DNA from: a virus
Strand: one strand, 5' to 3'
IMG/VR virus record: IMGVR_UViG_3300017971_000224
Span: 40,104-104,103 of that record
Length of the DNA: 64,000 nucleotides
In this document: positions 43,388-52,223 of the stretch, piece after piece
How the letters are laid out: every line of letters starts with the position of its first letter
Position numbering within the stretch: the first letter of the stretch is position 1
Program-made: the position numbers and the translations under genes
Notes under the pieces: model-generated
Database searches by the model: none
Told to the model about the DNA's origin: nothing
What the model saw: the letters and a program-made list of their open reading frames with translations, nothing else

Positions 43388-43861
43388 CTATTCCTCGGCT
43401 AATGCGTACAGTGCCCAACTGCCCCCGGGCGCCGTTACCAGACCGGTGCCAGCGCATCGATCACAGCCTGGACACGGATCGTCGCTCACGTCGCCAAACT
43501 CCCAGCGCACCACTCGTTTGCCGCGCACGATCTCGGCCACCTCGCGCCCATGGCAGTTGCACTCGCGCTGGGACTCCGGGAGCACAGCACAGCTCGCCAC
43601 GAGTCGGTACCGATACTCGCCCTCGCGGTACGCTGCTGGCCATTCGCAGCTGTAGTTGCCGTGTGCATACACCGTGCACGACAGGCCCCAGTAGTCGTTG
43701 CCAGTGAAATAGTCCAACACCCACGGCACGTAGTCCGGATCCACGTTGTCCCACACGCCCCAGGCGCAGGCCTCGAGGGCCTTGGGCGGGGCCTCGAATT
43801 CATAGCCCCCGGTGTCGATGCCGTAGCCTATCGTGAGGCTAAGCCGCTGTTCCTCGGTCAT
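43388..43861 (-). CDS. hypothetical Cys-rich protein
   Basis: 157 residues from ATG 43861 (GGAG). Cysteine clusters ECNCHG and CPGCDRCAGTG resemble a DnaJ-like zinc centre. Unknown. Confidence 0.72.
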   Translation of the reverse strand: MTEEQRLSLTIGYGIDTGGYEFEAPPKALEACAWGVWDNVDPDYVPWVLDYFTGNDYWGLSCTVYAHGNYSCEWPAAYREGEYRYRLVASCAVLPESQRECNCHGREVAEIVRGKRVVRWEFGDVSDDPCPGCDRCAGTGLVTAPGGSWALYALAEE

Positions 43862-44190
43862 TGTCGCATCTCCTTTCGCACGGGCAGGCTGAGTAGTTCC
43901 ACCACCGTCAGGGCCACGGAGTGCTCGAGTTCTGCCCACGGCAAGCCCTCTGACACGTTGTCTGGCCACATGGCAGCGATCATGGGCTCGCCCGTTTGAT
44001 AATCGGTGTAGTATTGGAACGGTATGAGCTCACCATTCATGGTGGCCATGCCAATGATCATCAGCTGTGGTTCGTCGCCCGGCTCAGGCCGGGAGCAGTG
44101 CCAGTGCACGATGACGCCTCGCACTTCACCCTTGTGCTGCCCGCGCTTCACGGTGTGGAAATACAGGTCAATGGCGTCTGAGCTCAGCAT
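43858..44190 (-). CDS. hypothetical protein
   Basis: 110 residues after AAGGGAG. Beta-rich, contains MIIGMATMNGELIPFQYY. Unknown function; overlaps the next gene by ATGA. Confidence 0.72.
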   Translation of the reverse strand: MLSSDAIDLYFHTVKRGQHKGEVRGVIVHWHCSRPEPGDEPQLMIIGMATMNGELIPFQYYTDYQTGEPMIAAMWPDNVSEGLPWAELEHSVALTVVELLSLPVRKEMRQ

Positions 44191-44274
44191 GGCTTCTCCC
44201 TTGGCTGTTGGTGAGAAGACGCGGGGCCCTGGTACTTTCTGACAGCAAACATCAAAAAAAATCAGCCTTTCTTT

Positions 44275-44841
44275 CTACCTCAGACCGTAAGTGGTCATTG
44301 TCGTAAAAGCGCTCAGAAGTTCTTCAAGCGTGCACGTGGTTCTGTCGGGTGGCCGCAGTGCTGAAAAGATCGTGTACCAGTCACGCCACCACCACGTGAT
44401 GTCACGATAGCGCAGAGCCAGGTAGCAGCCGTTGGGCTCAGGGCGCAGAGCACGGCACACCAGCGGCCTGCGCCTCCACGACAGCACGCAGCCCCGGGCG
44501 CCGAGCATGCTGCATTGCCCCAGGATATGGCCTGTGCACGGCCCGTGGTACGGTAGGTCCTCGAACAACTCGTCGGTGGTTCGTGGTCGGACAAAGTACC
44601 GGCGGCGCGATCCTTCGGTCGGACCTCGCACCCAGTCCAGGGCCCAGCGGCCAGAGGCCAGGGCCTGCATCACGAGCTCAACACTGTGATCGAAGTCCGC
44701 GGGGTGCGCTGCACCGGGCTCGGTATGGCAACAGCGCCCGCGGCACACTTGGCACAGGACCGTTGGCCTGTACACGGCTATGTCAGCCCCGGCCACGGCT
44801 AATGCCCACAACACGGGTAGTCGATGCACCCGCAGCTGCAA
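44275..44841 (-). CDS. YkgJ-like cysteine-cluster protein
   Basis: Up to 188 residues; the ATG overlaps 44799 and a GTG later may be the real start. CQVCRGRCCHTEPG plus CSMLGARGCVLSWRRRPLVCRALRP match the YkgJ/Fe-S-like pattern (C..C..CC, then C....RP..C). Function unknown. Confidence 0.68.
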   Translation of the reverse strand: MQLRVHRLPVLWALAVAGADIAVYRPTVLCQVCRGRCCHTEPGAAHPADFDHSVELVMQALASGRWALDWVRGPTEGSRRRYFVRPRTTDELFEDLPYHGPCTGHILGQCSMLGARGCVLSWRRRPLVCRALRPEPNGCYLALRYRDITWWWRDWYTIFSALRPPDRTTCTLEELLSAFTTMTTYGLR

Positions 44842-45095
44842 CCGATCCGCGACCCGTCCTGGAGGTAGACCCCGTAGCGATCGAAGTGTGAGGCCACGGC
44901 GCCGGGCGAACGATCGCCACGCTCGTACGCCGTGCGGCCGTCATATCGTCCGTGGTTCACCTCGTGATCCGACTTCTCGCAGTCGACGCACGCAACGCGC
45001 CCCCCGCCGTACCACTTGGCGCGCGTCCCCCGCCGCAGACGCCAGCCACAGTGCACGCAGGTCCCCGCGTACTTCAACGTGATGACTCGTGCCAT
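44799..45095 (-). CDS. zinc-ribbon protein
   Basis: 98 residues from ATG 45095 (TTG upstream less likely). CVHCGW and CVDCEKSD knuckles, then CSCGCIDYPCCGH at the end. Unknown role. Confidence 0.7.
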   Translation of the reverse strand: MARVITLKYAGTCVHCGWRLRRGTRAKWYGGGRVACVDCEKSDHEVNHGRYDGRTAYERGDRSPGAVASHFDRYGVYLQDGSRIGCSCGCIDYPCCGH

Positions 45096-45149
45096 GTCCA
45101 GACCCAACCCTTCTAGCCCCTCACGGGGCTGCTGTAGCCCTTGTCAGGG

Positions 45150-45386
45150 CTAGTAGAGGACGACGCCCGTGCCCAGTGCATCGCTCCTCGACGGTACCTC
45201 GCGCAGCGTCATTCCCAGCACGCCACACGCCCAGCCCACCTCAGTCCAGCAGTCGACGTCGCAGTACAGGGCGACACACGTCTTGCCGTACATGCACCGC
45301 CCACTGTACTCTTCCCTGACCTCGACGCCATCAACCCCAGCGTCCTCGAGCAGTCTCACGATTTTGTGTGCCTGGTCCAGTGTCAT
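45150..45386 (-). CDS. hypothetical protein, paralogue of 42442
   Basis: 78 residues with AAAGGA. Related to 42442 along its length. Its stop codon again lies in a TAGCCC...GGGCTA palindrome. Confidence 0.72.
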   Translation of the reverse strand: MTLDQAHKIVRLLEDAGVDGVEVREEYSGRCMYGKTCVALYCDVDCWTEVGWACGVLGMTLREVPSRSDALGTGVVLY

Positions 45387-45422
45387 GTCGCGTTCCTTTC
45401 TCTGGTTTGAGGTGTTCGGGGC

Positions 45423-45638
45423 TCAGGCGTCCCACGTCTTGACGCAGGTGCCGTCGATGTACGCCGTGATGTGCAGCACACCGTCGAGGTCCACGCCCAT
45501 TGCGTCCCGGAGCTCGGCGTGCAGCGCCATCTCCGTACCGGCCTCTGCCAGCAGCCGGCCGTCTGACCACGCGAGGTGCTGGCCCCTGCCCTTGTACGTG
45601 GAGTGCGTTGTGTAGATGCCAGTTGTGCCTGTTGCCAT
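45423..45638 (-). CDS. hypothetical protein
   Basis: 71 residues after AAAGGAG. Contains TTHSTYKGRG and AYIDGTCVKTWDA, no known family. Its promoter is at 45690. Confidence 0.7.
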   Translation of the reverse strand: MATGTTGIYTTHSTYKGRGQHLAWSDGRLLAEAGTEMALHAELRDAMGVDLDGVLHITAYIDGTCVKTWDA

Positions 45639-45689
45639 GGTCGATCTCCTTTAGCCCTCAACGAGGCTGGTTTAGCTTACCAAACAGCT

Positions 45690-45717
45690 ATTCTAAAGCC
45701 TTATTCAACAATGTCAA
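45690..45717 (-). promoter_or_regulatory. sigma70-like promoter
   Basis: Leftward TTGACA, 16-bp spacer, TAGAAT, 52 bp upstream of the gene at 45423. Confidence 0.7.
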
Positions 45718-45767
45718 CAAAAAAAGTGTAAATAAAACCACAACAAGTTCCTATCACCGTTTATCCC

Positions 45768-45788
45768 GTAGTATACAAAGTATACTAC
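45768..45788. promoter_or_regulatory. 21-bp operator-like palindrome
   Basis: GTAGTATAC-AAA-GTATACTAC; related smaller palindromes occur at ~45924 (AGTACAG/CTGTACT) and ~46246 (TAGTAC/GTACTA) in the same region. Confidence 0.55.
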
Positions 45789-46628
45789 ATCGGATATCTC
45801 ACCTCTAATCTAGCCCACCGCACGGCTAAAAACGCGCCCGCCCGCAGCCAGCCACCAGCCCCGCGCTGTTCCCCCACCAAATAGTTCCAACTACCACGAC
45901 TATCACTGCTGTACTCCCCACTACCCACTACCGTAGTACAGTACCCTGTACTGATATGTACTCGTTTTGAGGGTTTCGTTGTTTCCCTTTATATATTCTT
46001 TGTGCATTATGCGGTGTGCGGCTTTTCACGTGTGTTGTGTTGTGTGTCGGTCGTGTGGGTGTACGTCAGTGGCCACAGGCTCACAGTTTACAAGTTTACA
46101 CAGTGGTTGTGGGGTGGGTGTGGGACGTGGTTAAACACCCCAAAACACCTGCCGCCACACCTCATCGAGGCCGTCAACCCCCAATTTTGACGTTTTTTCT
46201 GTCGCCGTTGAACCTCCTGTGTCGAGAGACACCACCCCGTTTCTATAGTACGTAGTACTACGGGAAAACTTTGGTGACTTTCACAGCCCCGCATAGGGCT
46301 GTAGCACCTGCACCTCAGGCTAAAAGTGTTTTAGCCGCAGCTAAGGCTAACTCAGCCTTGCACAGGTTTAGCCACACGTTATGCTAGTGTCTCGTTTTGA
46401 CGCTTTCACACCTCCGGCTTAGGCACCAGCCCATCACTAGGCTAACGCCGAGTTAGTGTATCACTTTGGTACAGGGTTGATCCCGGGCTCAGCCCCGATA
46501 AAGCCCTACGTCATCAGCCACACCTTAGGCTAAAAGCTCCTTGACTTTGACGGTTTTGTACCTTGCCTTTAGAGACACCTCCAAATATTTCGACCTCGGT
46601 TTTCAGCCTCGCTCTTGCACCTGGCCCC
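45789..46628. other. non-coding region with scattered GCTA palindromes
   Basis: No convincing gene. Several TAGCC/GGCTA elements (for example TTAGCC...GGCTAA near 46330) and TTTTGACG motifs. Confidence 0.55.
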
Positions 46629-47126
46629 CTACGGCATGCACACCCAGACCGGGGTGCTGCTGGTGCCCGCCACCCGCGTGACCGACGAGAACACCTCGCA
46701 CAGCTCAGCCTCGATCTCTGACGGTCTCAGGTCCGCCTTTCGAGGGCTCTGTGGGTAGTTGCACACCACGGATCCGTCCCACGTGCAGGCGTCGAACAGC
46801 TCACGGATCGTGATGCGCAGCATGGTGCGCGAGCTCAGTACGTTGAGCACGTTGCTGGCATACACCAGGGTGTATGTGCGGCTGAGCGCTCGGGTGTCGT
46901 GCACGCCTGGCCTGACGTTCTCCCCGAAGTCGTAGGCTGTGACGTCCAGGCCCCTGGCCCTTAGCATCTGCGCGTGTTGCGCCGTGGTCCCGGATCCGAA
47001 GTCTAGGATTGTGTCCTCGGGCCTGGCGATCTCCAGCACCATGCGTGGGACGATGGCCTTGGCACCCACGGCACCTGCGCCCCGGCTTGTGGCGTTAGCC
47101 ACCTTGACATCAGCGGTCGAATACAT
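46629..47126 (-). CDS. SAM-dependent methyltransferase
   Basis: 165 residues, strong GGAGGTG. Class I MTase motif I (ILDFGSGTTAQHAQML) and motif II-like TAYDFGEN; the final motifs are weak. Substrate unknown. Confidence 0.75.
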   Translation of the reverse strand: MYSTADVKVANATSRGAGAVGAKAIVPRMVLEIARPEDTILDFGSGTTAQHAQMLRARGLDVTAYDFGENVRPGVHDTRALSRTYTLVYASNVLNVLSSRTMLRITIRELFDACTWDGSVVCNYPQSPRKADLRPSEIEAELCEVFSSVTRVAGTSSTPVWVCMP

Positions 47127-47165
47127 GGAAACACCTCCACATCTTTTGACGGTTTTTGACCGGCC

Positions 47166-47393
47166 TTAGCGCACCACGCCACAGGCGCACCCCGTGCACC
47201 CACACAGGGCGCGCCGCACACGGCGCACACGGCGGCGCATGGCCCCGTCCCCGTTGTCTGCCAGGTGGCAAACGTAGGTCCACACGTCACACCCCAACGC
47301 CTGTGCGTGTGAGGCCACGGTCTGTGGCACGCGCACCCGGGTCTCGGTGCCGTGGAATGAATTCGACAGGGTCACGGTGGTGGTCTTGCTCAT
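47166..47393 (-). CDS. hypothetical small protein with Cys-rich tail
   Basis: 75 residues after AGAGGAG. Beta-rich start (TTTVTLSNSFHG) and a basic, Cys-rich end (RRALCGCTGCACG). Confidence 0.62.
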   Translation of the reverse strand: MSKTTTVTLSNSFHGTETRVRVPQTVASHAQALGCDVWTYVCHLADNGDGAMRRRVRRVRRALCGCTGCACGVVR

Positions 47394-47484
47394 GTTCGCG
47401 CTCCTCTTTTTGACGGTCCCCAGCCCGCCGTTAGGGGTGGAGCCGGGCTGTTCTGTGGCACAACCCGGTGGAAGCCTAGGGGCA

Positions 47485-47497
47485 GGCTAATCTAGCC
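47485..47497 (-). repeat. GGCTA-ATC-TAGCC palindrome
   Basis: 13-bp perfect palindrome that contains the TAG stop of the gene at 47492. Same architecture as those at 40929 and 63436. Confidence 0.6.
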
Positions 47498-48013
47498 TAC
47501 GGCCTTGGTCAGCACCTCGGCACCCGCCCGCACCACGAGGTCCTCCACGCGCTCGACCTCCGCACTTTTGACGGATATGGACCCGCGCTTGTGCTGCGGC
47601 GGGAGCTTTGACGTCACCTCGCGATCGAAGCGCTCCATGGCATCGGTCACGCCCTCCTGCTCCAGGACAGCGTTGCGCGCCTTGGTCCCCTGCTTGCCGA
47701 TTTTGATGGCCTCAGGGATCGCCTCTGCGAGGTAGCGCAGGGCGTCGTCACGCGTGATCCCCATGCGACGGATGAGGAGCGCACACACGATCGTGAAGGG
47801 GATCGACGTGGTGGGCTTGGCGTCGGGCACATCACGGCCCTTGGCGAACTCCCCGCACACGTGCACGTGAAAGTCAAAGGAGTGCGCGCCCGTTTCGAGG
47901 GCATCGCGTGCGCCGTTTACCGTGTCTTTGCTCCCCCCATCTGTGAGGATCTTCGCCAGGGCGACGATCTGAGTGGAGGTGAGGTCCGCGATCTTGGTGG
48001 TGTTCTTGGCCAT
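47492..48013 (-). CDS. hypothetical protein
   Basis: 173 residues from ATG 48013; GGAG upstream with spacing 10. Helical: LTSTQIVALAKILTDGG and RYLAEAIPEAIKIG. Unknown. Confidence 0.72.
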   Translation of the reverse strand: MAKNTTKIADLTSTQIVALAKILTDGGSKDTVNGARDALETGAHSFDFHVHVCGEFAKGRDVPDAKPTTSIPFTIVCALLIRRMGITRDDALRYLAEAIPEAIKIGKQGTKARNAVLEQEGVTDAMERFDREVTSKLPPQHKRGSISVKSAEVERVEDLVVRAGAEVLTKAVG

Positions 48014-48104
48014 GGTACGCGCTCCCGTTTTGATGGGTGCCCATCTCCCCGTTAGGGCATGGTGAGGGGTTGTTCTTGGGCACAACCCCACAAAGCCCGG
48101 GACT

Positions 48105-48911
48105 CTACTCGCTCGCGCTCAGCGCGGCGCTCAGCTTCGCCTTGCGTGCACCATGCGCAGGGAAGCCCACGATCCCCTTGCGCTGGCGTTGACAGAGCTT
48201 GCACGTGGCACACGTGATATCATCGCGCACCGCAGCAGGACACACGCCCACGGTGCGGCCCGCAGGGGTTTTGACGGGTTTGTCGGTGCCCATAGGGAGC
48301 ACGCAGACCACGGGCGCGATCTCAAGTTCGGCCAGTGCGTCCACTTCTGCCAGGTTATCCGCGCTCAGGTTTACCGTGAATCCGCTTTCATTCATTGCCT
48401 GGATCACGGCCCTATTGTGCGCCGCATTTTCCTTGCCCGTTTCTCCCAATACGTCGTGATGCGTATACGTGAACCCCCCGCGGTTTGCGCCCACGGAATT
48501 TGCCTGGCACAACATGGCAGCAGACTCTGCGCAGATGCGATCGGGGTTGTCTTGCTCGGGGCGCAGATCTCCTAGTTCATTGTGTCGCCAGATCGTGACG
48601 CTATCCGGATCCATCTCTGCCACGGATTGGCAGAAATTTGACCAATTTGAGACGCTGTTATAGGCGCTGGCGTCGACGCGGTCCCAATGAAATCTACAGT
48701 TTCCCCCCTCCCCGTAACAACCCCCCGATCCACGGAGCGGGCAGACGATCGGGCAAGTGGAACGGCTCGAACGGCTCACCGGGATCTCACCGGTTTTGAT
48801 ATTCTTTGAGACGTGGGTTAGTTGGTGCGTTGTCGGGCTCGCATTGCGTTTGGCGACGGTGAGAAGTGCGAGGAAAAGAGCGGCGATCGTGTTCTTGATC
48901 TCTGTCATCAT
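48105..48911 (-). CDS. Cys-rich phage protein (SSRSTCP...CPL...GCYGE type)
   Basis: 268 residues. N-terminal hydrophobic stretch, then SRSSRSTCPIVCPLRGSGG with CYGEGGNC, and CATCKLCQRQ near the C-terminus. The pattern recurs in phage proteins of unknown function; a metal cluster is likely. Confidence 0.68.
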   Translation of the reverse strand: MMTEIKNTIAALFLALLTVAKRNASPTTHQLTHVSKNIKTGEIPVSRSSRSTCPIVCPLRGSGGCYGEGGNCRFHWDRVDASAYNSVSNWSNFCQSVAEMDPDSVTIWRHNELGDLRPEQDNPDRICAESAAMLCQANSVGANRGGFTYTHHDVLGETGKENAAHNRAVIQAMNESGFTVNLSADNLAEVDALAELEIAPVVCVLPMGTDKPVKTPAGRTVGVCPAAVRDDITCATCKLCQRQRKGIVGFPAHGARKAKLSAALSASE

Positions 48912-48977
48912 GGCTTGATCCCTTCTGACGTCTTATGAAAACTTGGTGTGTTTTCTGCGCCCGTTTGCGTGTCTTGT

Positions 48978-49538
48978 TTAGAACGTTCCCCGGTAGTTTC
49001 CAGCGCCATCCCAGAACAAGCGCGATCCGTCGGGCGCGATCGTTCCCTCGTCGTCAAAGTGCCAACCGTCGACGCTGGCGATCGTTGCGGCAAGCTTGCC
49101 GATCGCGTTTTCTGTTTCGGTGTAGTGACATTGCGCGTAGTAGAGACGATCGCCCATGGTTTCGCACGTGCTGTCATCATATGGCACGTGGATCGGTGCG
49201 TGCGCCGCTTTCTCGTCGAGACGATCTGCCATTGTCCCGAAGATCGGCGCGATCGTCGCGTTGTCTTGCGTCGCCAGCGCTTCCTGAATTTGGCCACTAT
49301 GATCGCGCCGATCGGCGCGATCCTTGCGCTGGCGCGCTTCTGATTTGTACCATCGATCGTCTTTGTTGAGCTTGCGCGCGTGCTTCGGAGTGCGATCGAT
49401 CGCGTTCGGCGCCACGGACTCGAACAACTTGCGATCGCGCTTTGCTGCGTTGCGTGTTGCTGTTCTGCGCGTTGCGCGCTTGCGGTTCTTTGGTGCGCTT
49501 GTGGCCAGTGTTGCGAGTGTTGCGAGTGTTGCGAGCAT
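48978..49538 (-). CDS. hypothetical protein with short N-terminal repeats
   Basis: 186 residues from ATG 49538. Starts MLATLATLATLATS, encoded by near-identical 9-bp DNA repeats. Then a basic region (KNRKRATRRTATRN). Unknown; repeats may vary by slippage. Confidence 0.68.
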   Translation of the reverse strand: MLATLATLATLATSAPKNRKRATRRTATRNAAKRDRKLFESVAPNAIDRTPKHARKLNKDDRWYKSEARQRKDRADRRDHSGQIQEALATQDNATIAPIFGTMADRLDEKAAHAPIHVPYDDSTCETMGDRLYYAQCHYTETENAIGKLAATIASVDGWHFDDEGTIAPDGSRLFWDGAGNYRGTF

Positions 49539-49570
49539 CGTGTTTCCCTCGTGTTTCGTGGTTTCTCGTT

Positions 49571-49891
49571 TCAATCCAAGATCGGGCAATGGCAAATTGC
49601 GGTTCTGTCTTCGCGCTTTGCGGGTGCGCTGTTGAGTTCAACAAAGAGGCTTGCGTGATAGGCCTCAAGTTCGGTTTTGATGCGCTCGCACCTTGCCACG
49701 GCGATCGGGTAGAGACGATCGCAAGCTGCGAGCGTGCGCGCTTGGCACGCTTCGGGTGCCCAGTATGCATGCCAAGCGGCGATCGTTTCGGGTGCTACTT
49801 GTACTGTGTGCGCAAGTGGCAAGCGCTTGTGATTGGCGATCATGCTGGCGACGGCAAGAGCGGCGGAGATACAAAGCAAGATCGTGATCAT
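49571..49891 (-). CDS. hypothetical membrane or secreted protein
   Basis: 106 residues after GAGGG. N-terminal hydrophobic segment (ILLCISAALAVASMIA) and a helical remainder with Cys. Upstream hairpin at 49922. Confidence 0.68.
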   Translation of the reverse strand: MITILLCISAALAVASMIANHKRLPLAHTVQVAPETIAAWHAYWAPEACQARTLAACDRLYPIAVARCERIKTELEAYHASLFVELNSAPAKREDRTAICHCPILD

Positions 49892-49921
49892 GTGGTTTCC
49901 CTCGTGTTGATATCTCTTTAT

Positions 49922-49941
49922 ATCACGCTTTAGAGCGTGAT
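49922..49941. promoter_or_regulatory. palindrome ATCACGCT...AGCGTGAT
   Basis: Perfect 8-bp arms around 4 bp in the leader of the gene at 49571; an operator or hairpin. Confidence 0.5.
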
Positions 49942-50194
49942 TAGATATTTTTTTAATAACGTATTGATATCATTGAAATCTTAGCTCTTGTCTAGGCTAG
50001 TATTTCGTGTTGTGTGTGCATATGTCACATTAGCCTACATGCAAGCTAAGTTATTGAATTCATTGACTAAGCAATGTGATCTCATTACCCTATAACTTCA
50101 CATAAAAGACCTATAACTATCGGCACAACTTATTGTTATTATTATACAATCTCGACCATAGGCAAAAAAACGGTTTTCGATTGTGTTTTTCCAA

Positions 50195-50212
50195 TGTCCT
50201 ACATGTAGGACA
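50195..50212. promoter_or_regulatory. 18-bp perfect palindrome
   Basis: TGTCCTACATGTAGGACA; a second half-match (TTGTCCTACAT) lies at ~50263, with GATGTAG/CTACATC arms around 50232-50274. Operator-like. Confidence 0.55.
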
Positions 50213-50508
50213 AGGTATACAAATGGGGGTGGATGTAGTATGGCGGGCGCGCCCCTACTACCTTGTCCTACATCTAGTTTGTGGTGCTCGTTTCACTTGT
50301 TTTGGTATAATACTTGCTAGAAAAGTGAGACAATACCTACATTTGTTTACACACATAATTATATATAACTTATGCATAATTTATATATCATTGTACCTAT
50401 GGCACCATATATATATGTCGTGCTGAGAGCTCCTAGGATGCTCTCTAACGAACGAAAAAATCGGAGATATCAGCCTATGGATAGGCTTGCGATCGTCCAA
50501 TACAGAGG

Positions 50509-50530
50509 AAATGTGATCTAAATCACATTT
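50509..50530. promoter_or_regulatory. near-consensus CRP-type operator
   Basis: Arms AAATGTGAT and ATCACATTT around CTAA, 21 of 22 bases matching the ideal Escherichia coli CRP site. No gene follows within 1 kb on the right; the nearest leftward gene starts at 49891. Confidence 0.55.
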
Positions 50531-50670
50531 TAAAATATATCTTATCACTGCCTCAAAACGAGACGATCACTAGTGTGTCAAATTGCGACAGTGCATAGCT
50601 TATCGCTAGGCTACCCAAGCCGAGACCTAGGCTAGTCTAGCAAGTATCGTGCCAAGCAGTGATATTGAGA

Positions 50671-50920
50671 TAACAACTTACACATGAATACATATCAATA
50701 CATTTACATACATAAGAGCATATCTTCACACATATGGTTACAATTGAACACAAAAGAGCATAATTGCATACAAAAGCATACTTATACGCATAACTACGCA
50801 TATAAAACTACAATTACATACAATCTCTTACTTGTATCTACAATTGAACACAAAAACGCATAAATACATACAAAAGAACACATTGCAGCATATGAACACA
50901 CAATCGCGCACACACGCGCA
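50671..50920. repeat. 25 decameric units YA-N6-YA, exact 10-bp period
   Basis: In 25 consecutive 10-bp units position 10 is A, position 9 and position 1 are pyrimidines in every unit, and position 2 is A in 23. Flexible TA/CA steps recur once per helical turn. No coding frame. See findings. Confidence 0.85.
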
Positions 50921-51165
50921 CTTGTGGCGCATCTAACCTACACGTAGGCTAAAGTAGGATAACGCAAGGCTAAATAGCTTATCACTAGGCTAGCAATAAT
51001 CGTGCCATCATCTTAGCTTGGCGCGTGGCTAATTTTCACCGTATCTTATCATAGAAAACTGGCCAGATGTTATGTTGGCACGATTCTCGCAATGTTAGGT
51101 GCCGGAATATTTTGGGGTCATATTTTTGATGCCCTAGCCCACCCCCCGGCTACCACAGCCTACCG

Positions 51166-51275
51166 GTGAGCTAATCATAGACATCAGTGAGCTAATACAG
51201 TATTGAGAGCTAATCATAGACACCGGTGAGCTAATACCGTCATGAGTGAGCTAATTACAGACACCGGTGAGCTAA
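51166..51275. repeat. tandem ~20-bp repeats containing GAGCTAAT
   Basis: Six copies of GAGCTAAT at 51168, 51189, 51207, 51228, 51248, 51269 (spacing 18-21), alternating two unit types with a ~40-bp super-period. AT-rich flanks, no gene in 51276-51544. Confidence 0.7.
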
Positions 51276-51544
51276 TCCCAATCCCCTATGACCCACCAAT
51301 CCCACGGCATCCACCATAGTCACAGACCCCCCGGGCCCCACCACCAATTGCCAGCCCACACAGAACTCAACAGAACTAGTATCACGTCTGTAGAAAAAAA
51401 TATTAGAGTTGGCGGGCCGCGTCCAGTCCCGTCTATCAACGTACATCCGCCACCCGGCCCCCGTCACAGGGGCTGTGGGACTGGGCGCCCGGCGCTTACC
51501 ACGCCACGCCACTCACGTTCAACAACCTGTTCTGGGAACGTTAA

Positions 51545-51952
51545 CTAAGAAAGTAGGTCACTGCGTCCAAGGACCTCAACGTCGTACACCAATTGATAAA
51601 TGAATTCTCTATTTCTGGTACAGAACTGACTCCCAGCCAACATGCCCATAGACTTGATGAATGCGTTATACGTTTCTACCTCGGCAACAGCGTATAGATG
51701 TAGACGATTTGTTTCTACGCCCCACACACATTTATACAGTTCTTTGACCACGTCCCCAACCATTCTCATGGCTTGGTACACGGCGTCTACATCACCCAGT
51801 TCCAGGGCCTCAAGTATTGTAAATACAGTAATTGTTTCTAATCCTTTTTCTGCGAAGAAATGGCGTACTAGCCACACAGGCCATTCCCTACACGGAGTGG
51901 CGTCCTTCATTATGTCATCTATACTCCAGTGCCTAATCCTTTTGGTTTTCAT
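51545..51952 (-). CDS. hypothetical protein
   Basis: 135 residues from ATG 51952 (AGGTG). Helical, with EALELGDVDAVYQAMRMVGDVV. Unknown. Confidence 0.7.
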   Translation of the reverse strand: MKTKRIRHWSIDDIMKDATPCREWPVWLVRHFFAEKGLETITVFTILEALELGDVDAVYQAMRMVGDVVKELYKCVWGVETNRLHLYAVAEVETYNAFIKSMGMLAGSQFCTRNREFIYQLVYDVEVLGRSDLLS

Positions 51953-51986
51953 CTTTGGCACCTGACTTTTTATAATGGTTTTTTAT

Positions 51987-52223
51987 CTAGCCAGAGAACG
52001 TAGAGCTGCAGCCCTCACACACGTCGATGAACAACGTTGTGGACAACGGTGGATCACTGTACAGCAGATCGTCGTCAATCAGCGGGGAGCCGGGTGCCTG
52101 GCCCAAGAACGAGTCCTCGCCCCACACGTCCTCACTCAGCTCACTACAGCCGTTGTGCGTCTCAAGCGTGAACATCAACCAATGCCTCCCACCACACACA
52201 GGACACGGTCTAAGACTTCTCAT
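51987..52223 (-). CDS. zinc-ribbon protein
   Basis: 78 residues; CPVCGGRHWL at the start and CEGC at the end. ATG overlaps the HD gene stop by one base. Confidence 0.7.
   Translation of the reverse strand: MRSLRPCPVCGGRHWLMFTLETHNGCSELSEDVWGEDSFLGQAPGSPLIDDDLLYSDPPLSTTLFIDVCEGCSSTFSG

Noticed and set aside
50133-50426. 97-residue plus-strand ORF in the control region
   Set aside because: Atypical composition, no ribosome site, spans palindromes.
50671-50920. CRISPR array
   Set aside because: No conserved repeat with unique spacers; period is 10 bp and units are degenerate.
51255-51512. 85-residue minus ORF beside the tandem repeats
   Set aside because: Overlaps repeats, no ribosome site, Arg/Gly-rich reading of non-coding DNA.
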